DNA from: Candidatus Omnitrophota bacterium
GTDB lineage: Bacteria > Omnitrophota > Gorgyraeia > Tantalellales > Tantalellaceae
Assembly: GCA_016783605.1 (NCBI GenBank)
Contig: JADHWG010000009.1
Coordinates: 1-43,424 of the forward strand
Direction: 5' to 3'
DNA length: 43,424 bases
In this document: positions 1 through 8,579 of the stretch, piece after piece
How the letters are laid out: every line of letters begins with the position of its first letter
Numbering within the stretch: position 1 is the first letter of the stretch
The notes under the pieces: model-generated
What the model was told of the DNA's origin: nothing
What the model saw: the letters and a program-made list of their open reading frames with translations, nothing else
The model's database searches: none
Translations under genes and position numbers: made by a program

Positions 1-36
1 CTCGTAGGTGCAACCAGTTGCACCTACGAGGTGCAG
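1..36. repeat. REP-like inverted repeat, family A (CGTAGGT), cut by window start
   Basis: Positions 1-13 and 18-30 form a perfect 13-bp inverted repeat around a 4-nt loop, with the CGTAGG core in the left arm and its complement CCTACG in the right arm. The window begins inside the element, so its outer left arm is missing. The same family recurs in most intergenic gaps of this window and again at the right end. Confidence 0.85.
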
Positions 37-171
37 TTTGAGGTCCGAGGTACGAGGTGGTTTTGGGGGGAAGGCTAATTTAGCTGTTTACAGTTTAGGG
101 GGTATTTGATAAAATTAAGCTCGATTCGCGAAGATTTGAGAAGTTTAACTTAAAGGGTGAAGGAAAATAGA

Positions 172-1350
172 ATGAAAAAAGTTTTAATTATCGGCGCGGG
201 GGGAGTGGGGAGTGTTGTTGCCCAGAAATGCGCGGCGAATACGGAAGTTTTCGGGGAAATTTGTCTGGCGAGCCGCACTGTGAGTAAATGTGAAAACATC
301 GCGCGGCTTATTGACCGCCCGATCCAAACGGCGTCTCTTGACGCGGACAATACGAAAGAGGTTGTGGAACTTATCAATAAGTTCAAGCCGGATATGGTGA
401 TAAACGTCGCGCTTCCTTATCAGGATCTTTCCATTATGGACGCGTGTCTTGAAACAGGGGTGCATTATCTTGATACGGCAAATTATGAAAAACCGGCCGA
501 GGCGAAATTTTGCTACAAATGGCAATGGGATTATCGGGAGCGATTCAAAGAAAAAGGAATAATGGCGCTTTTGGGAAGCGGTTTTGATCCGGGTGTGACT
601 AATATCTTCTGTGCTTATGCCGCCAAACATTATTTTGACGAGATCCATACCATAGACATTATGGATTGTAATGCCGGTTCTCACGGCAAAGCCTTTGCCA
701 CGAATTTCAATCCGGAAATAAACATAAGAGAGATAACCCAGCGCGGGAAATATTGGGAAGAAGGCAAGTGGCATGAAACCGATCCATTATCGCGTCATAA
801 AACGTTTAATTTTCCGGAAATCGGTGAGCGGGAGATGTATTTGATGTATCACGAAGAGCTGGAATCTTTGGTAAAAAACATAAAGGGACTAAAGCGCATA
901 AGGTTCTGGATGACGTTTGGGGAAGAATACCTCACGCATTTAAGAGTTTTGGAAAACGTCGGCATGACACGAATTGATTCGGTGGCATATGACGGAAAAA
1001 ATATTGTTCCACTAAAGTTTTTAAAGGCTCTGCTTCCGGAACCGTCTTCTTTAGGTGAAAACTATACCGGCAAAACGAATATCGGATGTATGATGAAGGG
1101 AACCTCTGGCGGCGAAGATAAAGAAATATATATTTACAACGTGTGCGATCATGCCAAGTGTTACAGCGAAGTAAAGTCGCAGGCGATCTCTTACACAACG
1201 GGAGTTCCGGCAATGATCGGCGCCGCGCTCATGATGAGAGGGATATGGACGGCTCAAGGCGTGTTCAATGTGGAAGAGTTCGACCCCGACCCCTTTATGA
1301 AAGAGTTAAACAAACACGGCCTCCCGTGGACCGTTAAAACAATAAAATAA
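172..1350 (+). CDS. Carboxynorspermidine synthase (saccharopine dehydrogenase-like)
   Basis: The 392-residue protein starts with MKKVLIIGAGGVGSVVAQKC, a Rossmann nucleotide-binding glycine motif. The body is of the saccharopine dehydrogenase family, with the conserved stretch GSGFDPGVTNIF near residue 140. Carboxynorspermidine synthase reductively condenses aspartate-semialdehyde with diaminopropane or putrescine using NADPH, giving carboxynorspermidine or carboxyspermidine. Assignment to this reaction rather than to lysine or saccharopine metabolism rests mainly on the next gene, a carboxynorspermidine decarboxylase 83 bp downstream, which completes the pathway. I chose ATG 172 because a GAAGGA ribosome site lies upstream; an in-frame GTG at 157 would add five residues. 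The length matches the family. The protein should be cytoplasmic. The remaining doubt is whether the physiological product is norspermidine or spermidine. Confidence 0.9.
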   Translation: MKKVLIIGAGGVGSVVAQKCAANTEVFGEICLASRTVSKCENIARLIDRPIQTASLDADNTKEVVELINKFKPDMVINVALPYQDLSIMDACLETGVHYLDTANYEKPAEAKFCYKWQWDYRERFKEKGIMALLGSGFDPGVTNIFCAYAAKHYFDEIHTIDIMDCNAGSHGKAFATNFNPEINIREITQRGKYWEEGKWHETDPLSRHKTFNFPEIGEREMYLMYHEELESLVKNIKGLKRIRFWMTFGEEYLTHLRVLENVGMTRIDSVAYDGKNIVPLKFLKALLPEPSSLGENYTGKTNIGCMMKGTSGGEDKEIYIYNVCDHAKCYSEVKSQAISYTTGVPAMIGAALMMRGIWTAQGVFNVEEFDPDPFMKELNKHGLPWTVKTIK

Positions 1351-1356
1351 AACCCA

Positions 1357-1410
1357 CCCAAATTGCACCTCGTAGGTGCAACTGATTGCACCTACGAGGT
1401 GCAATTTGGG
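1357..1410. repeat. Family A inverted repeat with locus-specific arms
   Basis: Positions 1357-1381 and 1386-1410 are perfectly complementary over 25 bp around a 4-nt loop. The core is CGTAGGTGCAA; the outermost arm (CCCAAATT) is not shared with most other copies. It lies between the two polyamine genes, so a transcript would form a strong hairpin between them. It lacks a clear T-tract, so termination is uncertain. Confidence 0.9.
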
Positions 1411-1433
1411 TTCCGAAGTGGAATTAAAAGATT

Positions 1434-2582
1434 ATGAATATTGCATCAAAAATACCTTACTCACCGTGTTATGTCGTTGACGAGAATTTATTGGAACGGA
1501 ATCTTGAAGTTCTGAAAAAGGTTCAGGATCTAACGGATTCCAAAATAATTCTCGCGCTAAAGGGGTTTGCTATGTTCAGCACGTTCTCTTTGGTAAAGAA
1601 GTATCTTGCGGGTACGGCGGCAAGTTCTCTTGACGAGGCGCGTCTTGGATTTGAAGAATTCGGACCCGTAGTTCACGTGTCGGCGCCGGCTTATCGAGAC
1701 GATGAGTTTAAAAAGCTAATGGAATATGCCAGTCACATCAGTTTTAATTCTTTCAGTCAGTGGAAAAAATTTAAACCTCTCATTGAATCTTCCGAAAAAA
1801 ATATAAAATGCGCGCTTCGTATTAATCCTGAACACTCCGAAGTTAAAGTTGAGTTATATGATCCTTGCGCACCGGGTTCTCGTCTTGGAATTAAAAGAGA
1901 GGGGTTTGATGGTGAGAGTCTTGACGGTATTCAGGGATTCCATTTTCATACCCTTTGTGAACTTAATTCCGACGCTCTTGAAAGGACTCTTCGAGTGGTG
2001 GAAGATAAATTCGCGCTCTTTTTAAAAAAACTGAAATATATAAATTTCGGCGGCGGACACCATATTACACGTTCTGATTATGATGTCGACAGGCTTTGCC
2101 GGATAATAAACGATTTCAAAAAGCGTTACAATGTGGAAGTTTATTTGGAACCCGGTGAAGCTGTCGCTTTGAATACGGGATTCCTAATTTCGACAGTGCT
2201 TGATATCATTCCATCGAAAGACGCCGGCGCGGATATTGCCATACTTGATACTTCCGCCGCCGCGCATATGCCGGATGTTCTGGAGATGCCTTACCGTCCG
2301 AATATTGACGGCGCCGGTAACCCCGGAGAATATCCTCATACATACAAGCTGGGCGGACTTACGTGTCTGGCGGGCGACGTCATCGGCGACTATTCTTTCC
2401 CGGAACCTTTAAAAGCGGGGGACCGGATCACATTTATGGACATGGCGCACTACACAATGGTAAAAAACAACACTTTTAACGGTGTCCGCCTGCCGTTGAT
2501 CGCCATCTATAACGGCGAAACCGAAAAGATCAAGCTTATCCGAGAATTCGATTATCAAGATTATCGCGGACGTCTTTCTTGA
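1434..2582 (+). CDS. nspC: Carboxynorspermidine decarboxylase
   Basis: The 382-residue protein is a fold-type III (alanine racemase/ornithine decarboxylase-like) PLP enzyme. The likely PLP lysine lies in ILALKGFAMFS near residue 43. Other family hallmarks are FHTLCELNS near residue 180, the glycine-rich phosphate loop FGGGHH and EPGEAV. A later cysteine motif, TCLAGDVIGDY, carries the second-subunit catalytic Cys and Asp expected in this superfamily. It decarboxylates carboxynorspermidine or carboxyspermidine to the free triamine, taking the product of the preceding gene, so the pair makes a complete branch for norspermidine or spermidine without S-adenosylmethionine decarboxylase. The ribosome site upstream of ATG 1434 is weak. 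The spacer hairpin could separate the two transcripts, but gene order and strand suggest one unit. Confidence 0.93.
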   Translation: MNIASKIPYSPCYVVDENLLERNLEVLKKVQDLTDSKIILALKGFAMFSTFSLVKKYLAGTAASSLDEARLGFEEFGPVVHVSAPAYRDDEFKKLMEYASHISFNSFSQWKKFKPLIESSEKNIKCALRINPEHSEVKVELYDPCAPGSRLGIKREGFDGESLDGIQGFHFHTLCELNSDALERTLRVVEDKFALFLKKLKYINFGGGHHITRSDYDVDRLCRIINDFKKRYNVEVYLEPGEAVALNTGFLISTVLDIIPSKDAGADIAILDTSAAAHMPDVLEMPYRPNIDGAGNPGEYPHTYKLGGLTCLAGDVIGDYSFPEPLKAGDRITFMDMAHYTMVKNNTFNGVRLPLIAIYNGETEKIKLIREFDYQDYRGRLS

Positions 2583-2597
2583 AATTCAAAACGATAC

Positions 2598-2787
2598 GGG
2601 CACATGCAATGTGCCCCTTGTACATTGTCACAATTCGGGTAACGATATGCACTCCTTATTGTGCGACAGCGACCTATTGTATTCAAAATCAACTATTGGT
2701 TTTGTAAGGGCACGGCATGCCGTGCCCCTACGTATTTTAAATTAACTCCCAATTTGTTATCGGAATTGTGACAATATACACCCTACG
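2598..2787. repeat. Composite repeat cluster (families B, C and G)
   Basis: The 273-bp gap before the ROK gene is almost entirely repeats. A GGGCACATGCAATGTGCCCC palindrome lies at 2598-2617, followed by a partial family C piece (ACATTGTCACAATTCGGGTA) near 2631-2651. A fragment around GTGCGACAG at 2663 matches, in reverse, sequence at 13590-13640. A reverse-oriented composite of B (GGGCACGGCATGCCGTGCCC) and C runs 2707-2787. A + strand composite of the same layout is found at 9664-9746, with others at 13523 and 34138. Confidence 0.85.
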
Positions 2788-2855
2788 GTTTTGGTTTTTC
2801 TTGGTTTCGGGGGAGTTTTGTGCAATAATTGTGGATATATGGGGGAGGTGTTTTT

Positions 2856-3827
2856 ATGCGGGAATATGTCATTGGTGTTGATATCGGCGGGACAAAGATC
2901 GCGACGGGGCTTGTCTCTAATGAGGGAAAGCTTAAACAAAAAGTGGTGATGCCGACTTTGTCGACAAGAGGGCTGAAAGTTTCATTGGAACAAGTTTATA
3001 AATCGATCGCGGGTCTGATAAAAGTAAGCAAAGTGGACAGAAAAAAAATAAAAGGAATAGGCGTGTGCGCGCCTGGACCGCTCGATCCGATGAAAGGCGT
3101 CGTGCATAATCCGCCGAATCTTTTTGGATGGCATGAAGTTCCTCTGGCGGCGCTTTTAAGAAAACGATTCTCGAAACCCACAAAACTGGAAAATGACGCG
3201 AATGCCGCGGGTATGGCAGAAGTTATTTGGGGCGCGGCAAAGGGATATAAACATGTTGTTTACGTAACCGTAAGCACAGGGATCGGAACAGCGGTTATTA
3301 TCAACGGAAAAATATTTCATGGAAAGAACGGTATGGCCGGTGAAGGCGGTCATGTAACGATAGACTATAACGCGAAAAATGCTCGATGCAATTGCGGGAA
3401 TAACGGATGCATTGAAGCACTGGCTTCCGGACCATATACGGTGAAACGTCTCGTCGCGCAAATAAAAAAACATCCCGGAACAAAAACGAACATTATGGAT
3501 ATGGTCGATGGTGAACTCGACAAAATAACCATGATCACGATAGCTGAAGCCGCCGCGGAAGGGGACTCTTTTGCGTTGGAAACGATCGCCGAGGAAGGCA
3601 AACTTTTGGGAATATGGCTGGGAAGCATGGTGAATGTTCTGGATCCGGAAGTTATTGTTATCGGCGGCGGAGTGTCTTTGATCGGCAATGTTCTTTTTAA
3701 AGAAATAAGAAAGTCCATGTACGCGCATACGATAAATATTTTCGCGAAAAATACTCCCGTATTGCCGGCAAAGCTCAAAAGGGACGTTGGAATATTCGGC
3801 GCCGCGTCGGTGCTGATAAAAAGGTGA
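2856..3827 (+). CDS. ROK-family sugar kinase, probably glucokinase
   Basis: The 323-residue protein has the ROK fold. The phosphate-binding motif GVDIGGTKIATG lies near residue 6. LENDANAAGMAE carries the catalytic aspartate and is followed by VSTGIGTAV. The zinc site is the GEGGH histidine plus CNCGNNGCIE, the C-x-C-G-x2-G-C-x-E signature of ROK kinases. No N-terminal helix-turn-helix is present, so it is an enzyme rather than a ROK repressor. It should phosphorylate a hexose with ATP in the cytoplasm; glucose is the commonest substrate, but N-acetylmannosamine or N-acetylglucosamine cannot be excluded. GGGGGAGG lies seven bases upstream of ATG 2856 and decides the start over the upstream in-frame TTG. 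A glycosyltransferase follows on the same strand, so a joint role in sugar storage or glycan synthesis is possible but not shown. Confidence 0.9.
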   Translation: MREYVIGVDIGGTKIATGLVSNEGKLKQKVVMPTLSTRGLKVSLEQVYKSIAGLIKVSKVDRKKIKGIGVCAPGPLDPMKGVVHNPPNLFGWHEVPLAALLRKRFSKPTKLENDANAAGMAEVIWGAAKGYKHVVYVTVSTGIGTAVIINGKIFHGKNGMAGEGGHVTIDYNAKNARCNCGNNGCIEALASGPYTVKRLVAQIKKHPGTKTNIMDMVDGELDKITMITIAEAAAEGDSFALETIAEEGKLLGIWLGSMVNVLDPEVIVIGGGVSLIGNVLFKEIRKSMYAHTINIFAKNTPVLPAKLKRDVGIFGAASVLIKR

Positions 3828-3843
3828 TTAATGCGTATGTAGT

Positions 3844-3925
3844 ATGTCGTATATCGTATGTCGAGGAGAACTTCCGCCGGAGGCGGTCCCGCCTCCGGCG
3901 GGAATTTTTAAACGATATACGACAT
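3844..3925. repeat. Nested inverted repeats between ROK kinase and glycosyltransferase
   Basis: ATGTCGTATATCGT at 3844-3857 is repeated in reverse complement at 3912-3925. Between them is a very GC-rich hairpin: TTCCGCCGGAGGCGG (3872-3886) pairs with CCGCCTCCGGCGGGAA with one extra G. The outer sequence recurs as direct copies at 5306-5345, just downstream of the glycosyltransferase. The structure could act as a terminator or a small mobile element. Confidence 0.75.
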
Positions 3926-3949
3926 GCGGAAAAAAGAAGGAATAGATAA

Positions 3950-5266
3950 ATGAAAATTATGTTGGTGTCTTTACAGTTTGAAGCGACCGCGACCGGAGGC
4001 GGCGGGGTGCATGTAAAAAATATTTGTGAACAATTCTTAAAAAAAGGACATACCATATCGGTGATGTCGATGCATACCGAGAAAACTTTGGAAAGCGCGC
4101 CGGTTATGTTCGATTGGAAAGTTCCTTACAGCGTAGAAAAACGTGATAATTTATCGGTTGTAAGATTGTTGATGGATGAAGGATTATCAACCCCTTATGA
4201 CGGAGACAAAAATACTGAGCTTGATCGAATTAAACGGTTTGCCGACGCCGTGGTGGAGTGGATCACCGAACGAAGGGAAGATTTCGACGTAATAAATCTT
4301 CACGGACATCATCTATTGCCCGGATATATGGCAAAAGAATTGAAAGATTTTCCGGCCTTGGTGGTTTCGACCATTCACGCGCTTGAAACCACATATATGC
4401 TTTCTGAAGGCGAATTCGTTGGGGCCTTCAGCGGAACAAAAGAGGTGCTCGCCAAGATACGCGAATGGGAATCGATGTGCCGTTGGGCGGATCATATAAT
4501 TGTCAATAGCCCGCTTGTTCTTCATGAAACAAAAGAAATTATTGCCGAATTCGACAAAGAAACGGATTATTCGGAAAAGATAGTACTAATTTCCAGCGGA
4601 TGTTGTGAAGATTTTGTTATGAGCGATGATGAAGTTAACAAAAAACTTGAAAATCCTCCGGAAACAACGAAAATGATAACTTTTTGCAGAATAGATCCGA
4701 GTAAAGGAGTTGAATTTTCCATACGCGGCGCGAAAGCGGTCGCGAAACTCTCTGGAAAGAAATTCCATCTTACGATCGCCGGGATACCCGCGTCAAAAGA
4801 ATATGAGAAACAATTGAGAGAGGAAGCGGCCGACTTCCCTGAAAATCTAAGCGTGGAATTTAAAATGAAGAAAGCGATAAGTTCCGTAAAAGAAAGAAAA
4901 GAAATGCTTGACGCGGAACATATTTACATTTTGCCGACGCTGAAAGAACCGTTCGGGATGTCGATTATCGAGGCTTCCGCCAGAGGGAACATGGTGGTGT
5001 CCGCGGACACGAACGGCCCGAAATTTATGTTTGAAAGCGACTCAGGGCAGGAAAACGAGTGGGGGATCATAACCGATGACGGGGTGCTCGCGAAGATAAC
5101 GGATGATTATTCCGCGAACCTCTCAGAGAATATCGGAAAAGCCATTAACTGGACGGTTGATAATTGGTCCGCCGCGCGGGAACACGTTCTGAATTTCAAC
5201 AAAAAGATACGAAACACCTGGACCTGGGAAAGTATAAGCGACGCGTATCTGAAACTGTTCAAATAA
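3950..5266 (+). CDS. Family 4 (group 1) glycosyltransferase
   Basis: The 438-residue protein has the GT-B architecture. The N-terminal acceptor domain starts MKIMLVSLQFEA and continues into a GGGGVHVKNI glycine loop. The C-terminal donor domain has ITFCRIDPSKGVEF near residue 243 and the E-x7-E signature at E333 and E341 (EPFGMSIIEASARG). It transfers a sugar from an activated donor with retention. The substrate cannot be read from the sequence; the layout resembles the sucrose-phosphate/glycogen synthase side of GT4, and the protein has no signal peptide or membrane segment. It follows a sugar kinase by 122 bp, with nested inverted repeats between them. An AAGGAA site precedes ATG 3950. Confidence is high for the family and low for the reaction. 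Confidence 0.85.
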   Translation: MKIMLVSLQFEATATGGGGVHVKNICEQFLKKGHTISVMSMHTEKTLESAPVMFDWKVPYSVEKRDNLSVVRLLMDEGLSTPYDGDKNTELDRIKRFADAVVEWITERREDFDVINLHGHHLLPGYMAKELKDFPALVVSTIHALETTYMLSEGEFVGAFSGTKEVLAKIREWESMCRWADHIIVNSPLVLHETKEIIAEFDKETDYSEKIVLISSGCCEDFVMSDDEVNKKLENPPETTKMITFCRIDPSKGVEFSIRGAKAVAKLSGKKFHLTIAGIPASKEYEKQLREEAADFPENLSVEFKMKKAISSVKERKEMLDAEHIYILPTLKEPFGMSIIEASARGNMVVSADTNGPKFMFESDSGQENEWGIITDDGVLAKITDDYSANLSENIGKAINWTVDNWSAAREHVLNFNKKIRNTWTWESISDAYLKLFK

Positions 5267-5345
5267 CACCAACCTCGCAGGTTTCAACCTACGAGGTTGG
5301 TGTTCGGTTTTTAACGATATACGACATACCATATACGACATACGA
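5265..5345. repeat. Family A inverted repeat followed by ACGATATACGACATAC direct repeats
   Basis: Positions 5265-5304 form an inverted repeat of 19 bp arms with one mismatch (CGCAGG instead of CGTAGG on the left) and outer arm AACACCA. Its left arm begins inside the end of the glycosyltransferase gene. Immediately after, 5306-5345 holds two tandem variants of ATATACGACATAC, the sequence that flanks the hairpin at 3844-3925. Confidence 0.8.
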
Positions 5346-5358
5346 AACAGGCTGGCGG

Positions 5359-6129
5359 ATGAGACATTTAAAGCTTTTATGTTTGTGTTTTCTCGGAATT
5401 AGCGTTGGTTTTTGTTCCGCGGTATCGGCAAAAGAATCAGAGCCGCTTTTTCCGACAATGGAAAGTAGAAAACAATTTGCCTCGGAGGTGTCGAGTCTTA
5501 TTGGAAAGGCGTGGAAAAACTGGCAGGATTCGATTCAAATAGATGATGTCGATGTCGAGGGAGGACAGGGTTTTTTTATGCCGGGAGAAATAGCAAAACC
5601 TACACTCACTCTGGCGGCGATGATGAAAACTTTTGACAGAAAAAACAGAACGCAAGAATATATAAGCGCGGTTAAAGCGGTTTTGGGATCGGTGGAAAAC
5701 GGTACGCGCGCGTGGCAAAGAGGATATACGCATAAGAACATTCCGTTCCCGCGCGGCGCGTCTTGTATGTTTACCATGCCGCCGTCAAATAATGTGCCGG
5801 TTACGCTGGCCTCCGGTGAATCTTTCGGTGACAGATCGATGACTGAAGACGAGCTTTACAGCTACATTTTGTATCGAGTTCCTAAAAGTGACGATAACGC
5901 ACTAATAGTTTTTCGCGCCGCCGCCAAGGCTATCTCCGAATGTTTTGACGATTGGAAAGAAGATTGTTTTATAGTAGGGATAATGGCATCCGGCGGAATA
6001 GCTCCGAACCCGGTCATGGGATGCGGTCCCGGTCCCGTTCGCGGAGCAAAAGGAAAAAACGGTAAATTAAAAGGCGCCTATTTCGACAGTTCGGAAATGA
6101 TGAAACGAATAGTAAAATACAGTGGATAG
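5359..6129 (+). CDS. Exported protein of unknown function
   Basis: I do not recognise this 256-residue protein. The N-terminus, MRHLKLLCLCFLGISVGFCS, continues to AVSAKES and looks like a Sec signal peptide, with a likely cleavage after AVSA near residue 26. The C in GFCS is not a convincing lipobox. The mature part is soluble, mixed alpha/beta, with several cysteines. Near its end the segment MASGGIAPNPVMGCGPGPVRG is glycine- and proline-rich. No catalytic motif is evident. An in-frame start at 5164 would lie inside the preceding gene and precede the signal peptide, so ATG 5359 was chosen. No good Shine-Dalgarno sequence is visible upstream; the region before it is repeat sequence. It probably acts in the periplasm or outside the cell. 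Confidence 0.7.
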   Translation: MRHLKLLCLCFLGISVGFCSAVSAKESEPLFPTMESRKQFASEVSSLIGKAWKNWQDSIQIDDVDVEGGQGFFMPGEIAKPTLTLAAMMKTFDRKNRTQEYISAVKAVLGSVENGTRAWQRGYTHKNIPFPRGASCMFTMPPSNNVPVTLASGESFGDRSMTEDELYSYILYRVPKSDDNALIVFRAAAKAISECFDDWKEDCFIVGIMASGGIAPNPVMGCGPGPVRGAKGKNGKLKGAYFDSSEMMKRIVKYSG

Positions 6130-6213
6130 TAGGGGCACATTGCATGTGCCCCAAGAACCCCAACCGCACCTCGTAGGTGCAACTCGTTGCACCTACGAGG
6201 TGCGGTTGGGGTT
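6129..6213. repeat. Family B REP followed by a perfect 28-bp family A hairpin
   Basis: GTAGGGGCACATTGCATGTGCCCC at 6129-6152 is a REP-like palindrome with a GTAG foot; it overlaps the last base of the preceding gene's stop codon. Directly after it, 6156-6183 and 6186-6213 are perfectly complementary over 28 bp with only a TC loop. The outer arm AACCCCAACC is locus-specific; the core is GCACCTCGTAGGTGCAAC. The hairpin sits 30 bp before dnaX. Confidence 0.92.
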
Positions 6214-6242
6214 AAAACATGTAAACAAAGGTGTAAAACACT

Positions 6243-7973
6243 ATGTCATACCAGATATTGGCGAGAAAATACCGGCCTCAGAAATTTGAAGACGTTGTCG
6301 GTCAAGAAAGCGTTACAAAAACGCTTCAAAATGCTGTTCACAGCGGAAGAGTCGCCTCGGCCTATCTCTTTTGCGGGCCGCGCGGTGTGGGGAAAACCTC
6401 GGTCGCGAGGATCTTGGCTAAAACCATCAACTGCGCCAAACCGGCGGAGAAAAGCCCATGCGGAGAATGCGTCTCATGTATGGAAGTGACCGCGGGAAAC
6501 AGTATTGATGTTTTGGAAATTGACGGGGCGTCAAATAACGGTGTTGATGAGATCAGGACGCTTCGCGAAAACGTTAAATTTTCTCCGTCACAGGGAAAAT
6601 TCAAAGTTTATATAATCGACGAAGTTCATATGCTTTCGCCTGGAGCGTTTAACGCGCTTTTAAAAACCTTGGAAGAGCCGCCAACCCACGTCAAATTTAT
6701 ATTCGCGACAACAGAACCGCATAAAGTGCTTCCCACGATAATATCGCGTTGCCAAAGGTTTGATTTCCGGCGTTTGGGACCAAAAGTGATCTTTGACAGG
6801 ATAGAACAAATAGCGAACATAGAAAAGATCGATATTGATAAACACGCCTCCCTTTTGATTTCCGGCGCCGCTGACGGAAGTTTGAGGGACGCGCTTGTGA
6901 TATTGGATCAGATGGTTTCTTTCTCTGACAAAAAGATCTCTTCCGAAGACGTTATAGAACTTTTGGGAATGGTTCAGAAAAAGGTGATATTCGCTTTGGC
7001 GGACGCGATAATAAAAAATAAGCCGAAAGAAATTATCGAACAGCTTGACACTTTGATCTCCGGAGGGAAAGCTCCGTCACAGATCGCGACACATCTCGTA
7101 AAACATTTTAGAGACATTATGGTTTTAAAATCGACGAACAATGTCCCGACACTGGACATGTCGTTCACTCCGGAAGAAATGGAAGAATTAAAAAGTCAAT
7201 GCGCGCCATTATCGCTGGAAGAGGTTCTGTACATATTGCAGAATATTTCAAATTGTGCGAGTCTAATGAAAAACACAATGTTTGCGCGGGCTCCGCTTGA
7301 AGTGATGCTTATTAAACTCGCGAAAAGGGCAAATGTGTTGTCTCTCGGAAAAGTTCTTGATGAACTTAACCGTTTAAGTGAAGATGTTTCAAATGAAACC
7401 AATGATGAACCCGCGCGAACATTCGCGTCGGTCGAGAGAACGCCGGTTACCCCGGTCAATGTTGCGCCTCGGGCCGCGCCCGCTCCCACGATAGAGCCTG
7501 TTATTCCCGCCGCCGGAAGCGAGAAGCTTGCGGGCGCAGTAGAGACCCCGCCGAGTGAAACCGCCTCTCGCGCTAGTGAGGTATCGACGGAGAAGTTCAA
7601 CTGGAATGCGGTTGTGAACTATGTCAAAAAAAAGAAAATGTCGGTGTTTACTTTTTTGCATAAAGCCAGTCCGGTAGAATTCAGCGATAAAAAACTTGTT
7701 ATCGGGTTTGGAAAAGATCTTACTTTTAATAAAGAAGTTCTTGAGACCGAAACAAACAGAAAGATCATAGAGGAGGCCGCGAATAAGGTGACCGGATGCG
7801 CGCCGCGCGTGGAATTTATTTTATTGGAATTTCTCGGCGCCGCGGAAGAGGAAAGTGCCGAAGTGTCGCGCAAAAAAAATGAGACAAGAGAAAAAATGAA
7901 ACCTGTTATTGAAAAGGCCATGGACGTTTTCGGCGGACACCTCGTCAGGGATTTTACCGAAGGAGAGTCATGA
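6243..7973 (+). CDS. dnaX: DNA polymerase III subunit gamma/tau
   Basis: The 576-residue clamp-loader ATPase has a Walker A GPRGVGKTS (residues 45-53), a four-cysteine zinc module (C64, C73, C76, C79) and a Walker B/DExx VYIIDEVHM at 122-130. The SRC motif lies in ISRCQRFDFRR near 170, followed by clamp-loader domains II and III to about 370. A proline/alanine-rich linker (about 395-450) and a C-terminal tau-like domain follow, so this is a full-length tau form. I noticed no obvious slippery A-tract frameshift site for gamma, but did not search exhaustively. AAAGGTG upstream serves ATG 6243. Its last codons overlap the recR start in an ATGA, implying coupled translation. The small ybaB gene often found between dnaX and recR is absent. 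Confidence 0.97.
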   Translation: MSYQILARKYRPQKFEDVVGQESVTKTLQNAVHSGRVASAYLFCGPRGVGKTSVARILAKTINCAKPAEKSPCGECVSCMEVTAGNSIDVLEIDGASNNGVDEIRTLRENVKFSPSQGKFKVYIIDEVHMLSPGAFNALLKTLEEPPTHVKFIFATTEPHKVLPTIISRCQRFDFRRLGPKVIFDRIEQIANIEKIDIDKHASLLISGAADGSLRDALVILDQMVSFSDKKISSEDVIELLGMVQKKVIFALADAIIKNKPKEIIEQLDTLISGGKAPSQIATHLVKHFRDIMVLKSTNNVPTLDMSFTPEEMEELKSQCAPLSLEEVLYILQNISNCASLMKNTMFARAPLEVMLIKLAKRANVLSLGKVLDELNRLSEDVSNETNDEPARTFASVERTPVTPVNVAPRAAPAPTIEPVIPAAGSEKLAGAVETPPSETASRASEVSTEKFNWNAVVNYVKKKKMSVFTFLHKASPVEFSDKKLVIGFGKDLTFNKEVLETETNRKIIEEAANKVTGCAPRVEFILLEFLGAAEEESAEVSRKKNETREKMKPVIEKAMDVFGGHLVRDFTEGES

Positions 7974-8566
7974 TAAAAGGATTTCCGGCGGTAATGGCAA
8001 AACTCATCAAAGAATTCAGTAAGATGCCCGGAGTCGGCGTTCGTTCCGCGGAAAGGCTTACGTTTCATATATTGAAATCATCGGCTGAAGATGTTAAAGC
8101 GCTTTCACGTTATATAGGTGAAGTGAAAGAACGCGTTCAGTTTTGCGAAAAGTGCAATAATCTCAGTGAATGTGAAATTTGCTCGATATGTTCCGATAAC
8201 AAACGTGATCCGGGAAAATTGTGTGTGGTCAGTTCCCCGAACGGAGTTATCGCCATGGAAAAGGCTAACGCGTATAATGGGTTATATTATGTGCTGTTAG
8301 GGGAACTTTCTCCTTTGGACGGTGTCGGACCGAGGGAACTAAAAATAGAAGGTCTTTTAAAACGGGTCAAAGACGAAAATATCAATGAGATCATTTTGTC
8401 GACAAATTTTACCACCGAGGGAGAGACCACGGCGCTATATATAATGAAATTGCTTGAACCTTTCAAAATTCGGGTAACACGTCTTGCCAGAGGTGTGCCT
8501 GTGGGGGCAAGTTTGGAATACGCGGACGGCGCGACGCTTCAAAGAGCTTACGAAGAACGAAGATAA
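7970..8566 (+). CDS. recR: Recombination protein RecR
   Basis: The 198-residue protein has the usual RecR plan. An N-terminal helix-hairpin-helix lies around MPGVGVRSAERL (19-30). The C4 zinc finger is C59-x2-C62 with C71-x2-C74. A Toprim domain runs from about residue 86 (LCVVSSPNGVIAMEKA) to STNFTTEGE, and the C-terminus is RGVPVGASLEYADGATLQRA. It acts with RecO and RecF in loading RecA at gaps. Its ATG shares four bases with the dnaX stop (ATGA) and uses the AGGAGAG just inside dnaX, so translation is coupled. Length is normal for the family. Confidence 0.97.
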   Translation: MIKGFPAVMAKLIKEFSKMPGVGVRSAERLTFHILKSSAEDVKALSRYIGEVKERVQFCEKCNNLSECEICSICSDNKRDPGKLCVVSSPNGVIAMEKANAYNGLYYVLLGELSPLDGVGPRELKIEGLLKRVKDENINEIILSTNFTTEGETTALYIMKLLEPFKIRVTRLARGVPVGASLEYADGATLQRAYEERR

Positions 8567-8579
8567 CGCTATTCATCAT

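Noticed and set aside
184-774. Long antisense open frames over real genes (for example 184-774, 3156-3728, 12378-12980 and 40570-41340)
   Set aside because: They are shadows of GC-biased codon use in well-identified genes, with no ribosome sites and low-complexity products.
5164-5358. Extended N-terminus for the exported protein at 5359
   Set aside because: It would overlap the glycosyltransferase gene and place 65 unrelated residues before a clear signal peptide.
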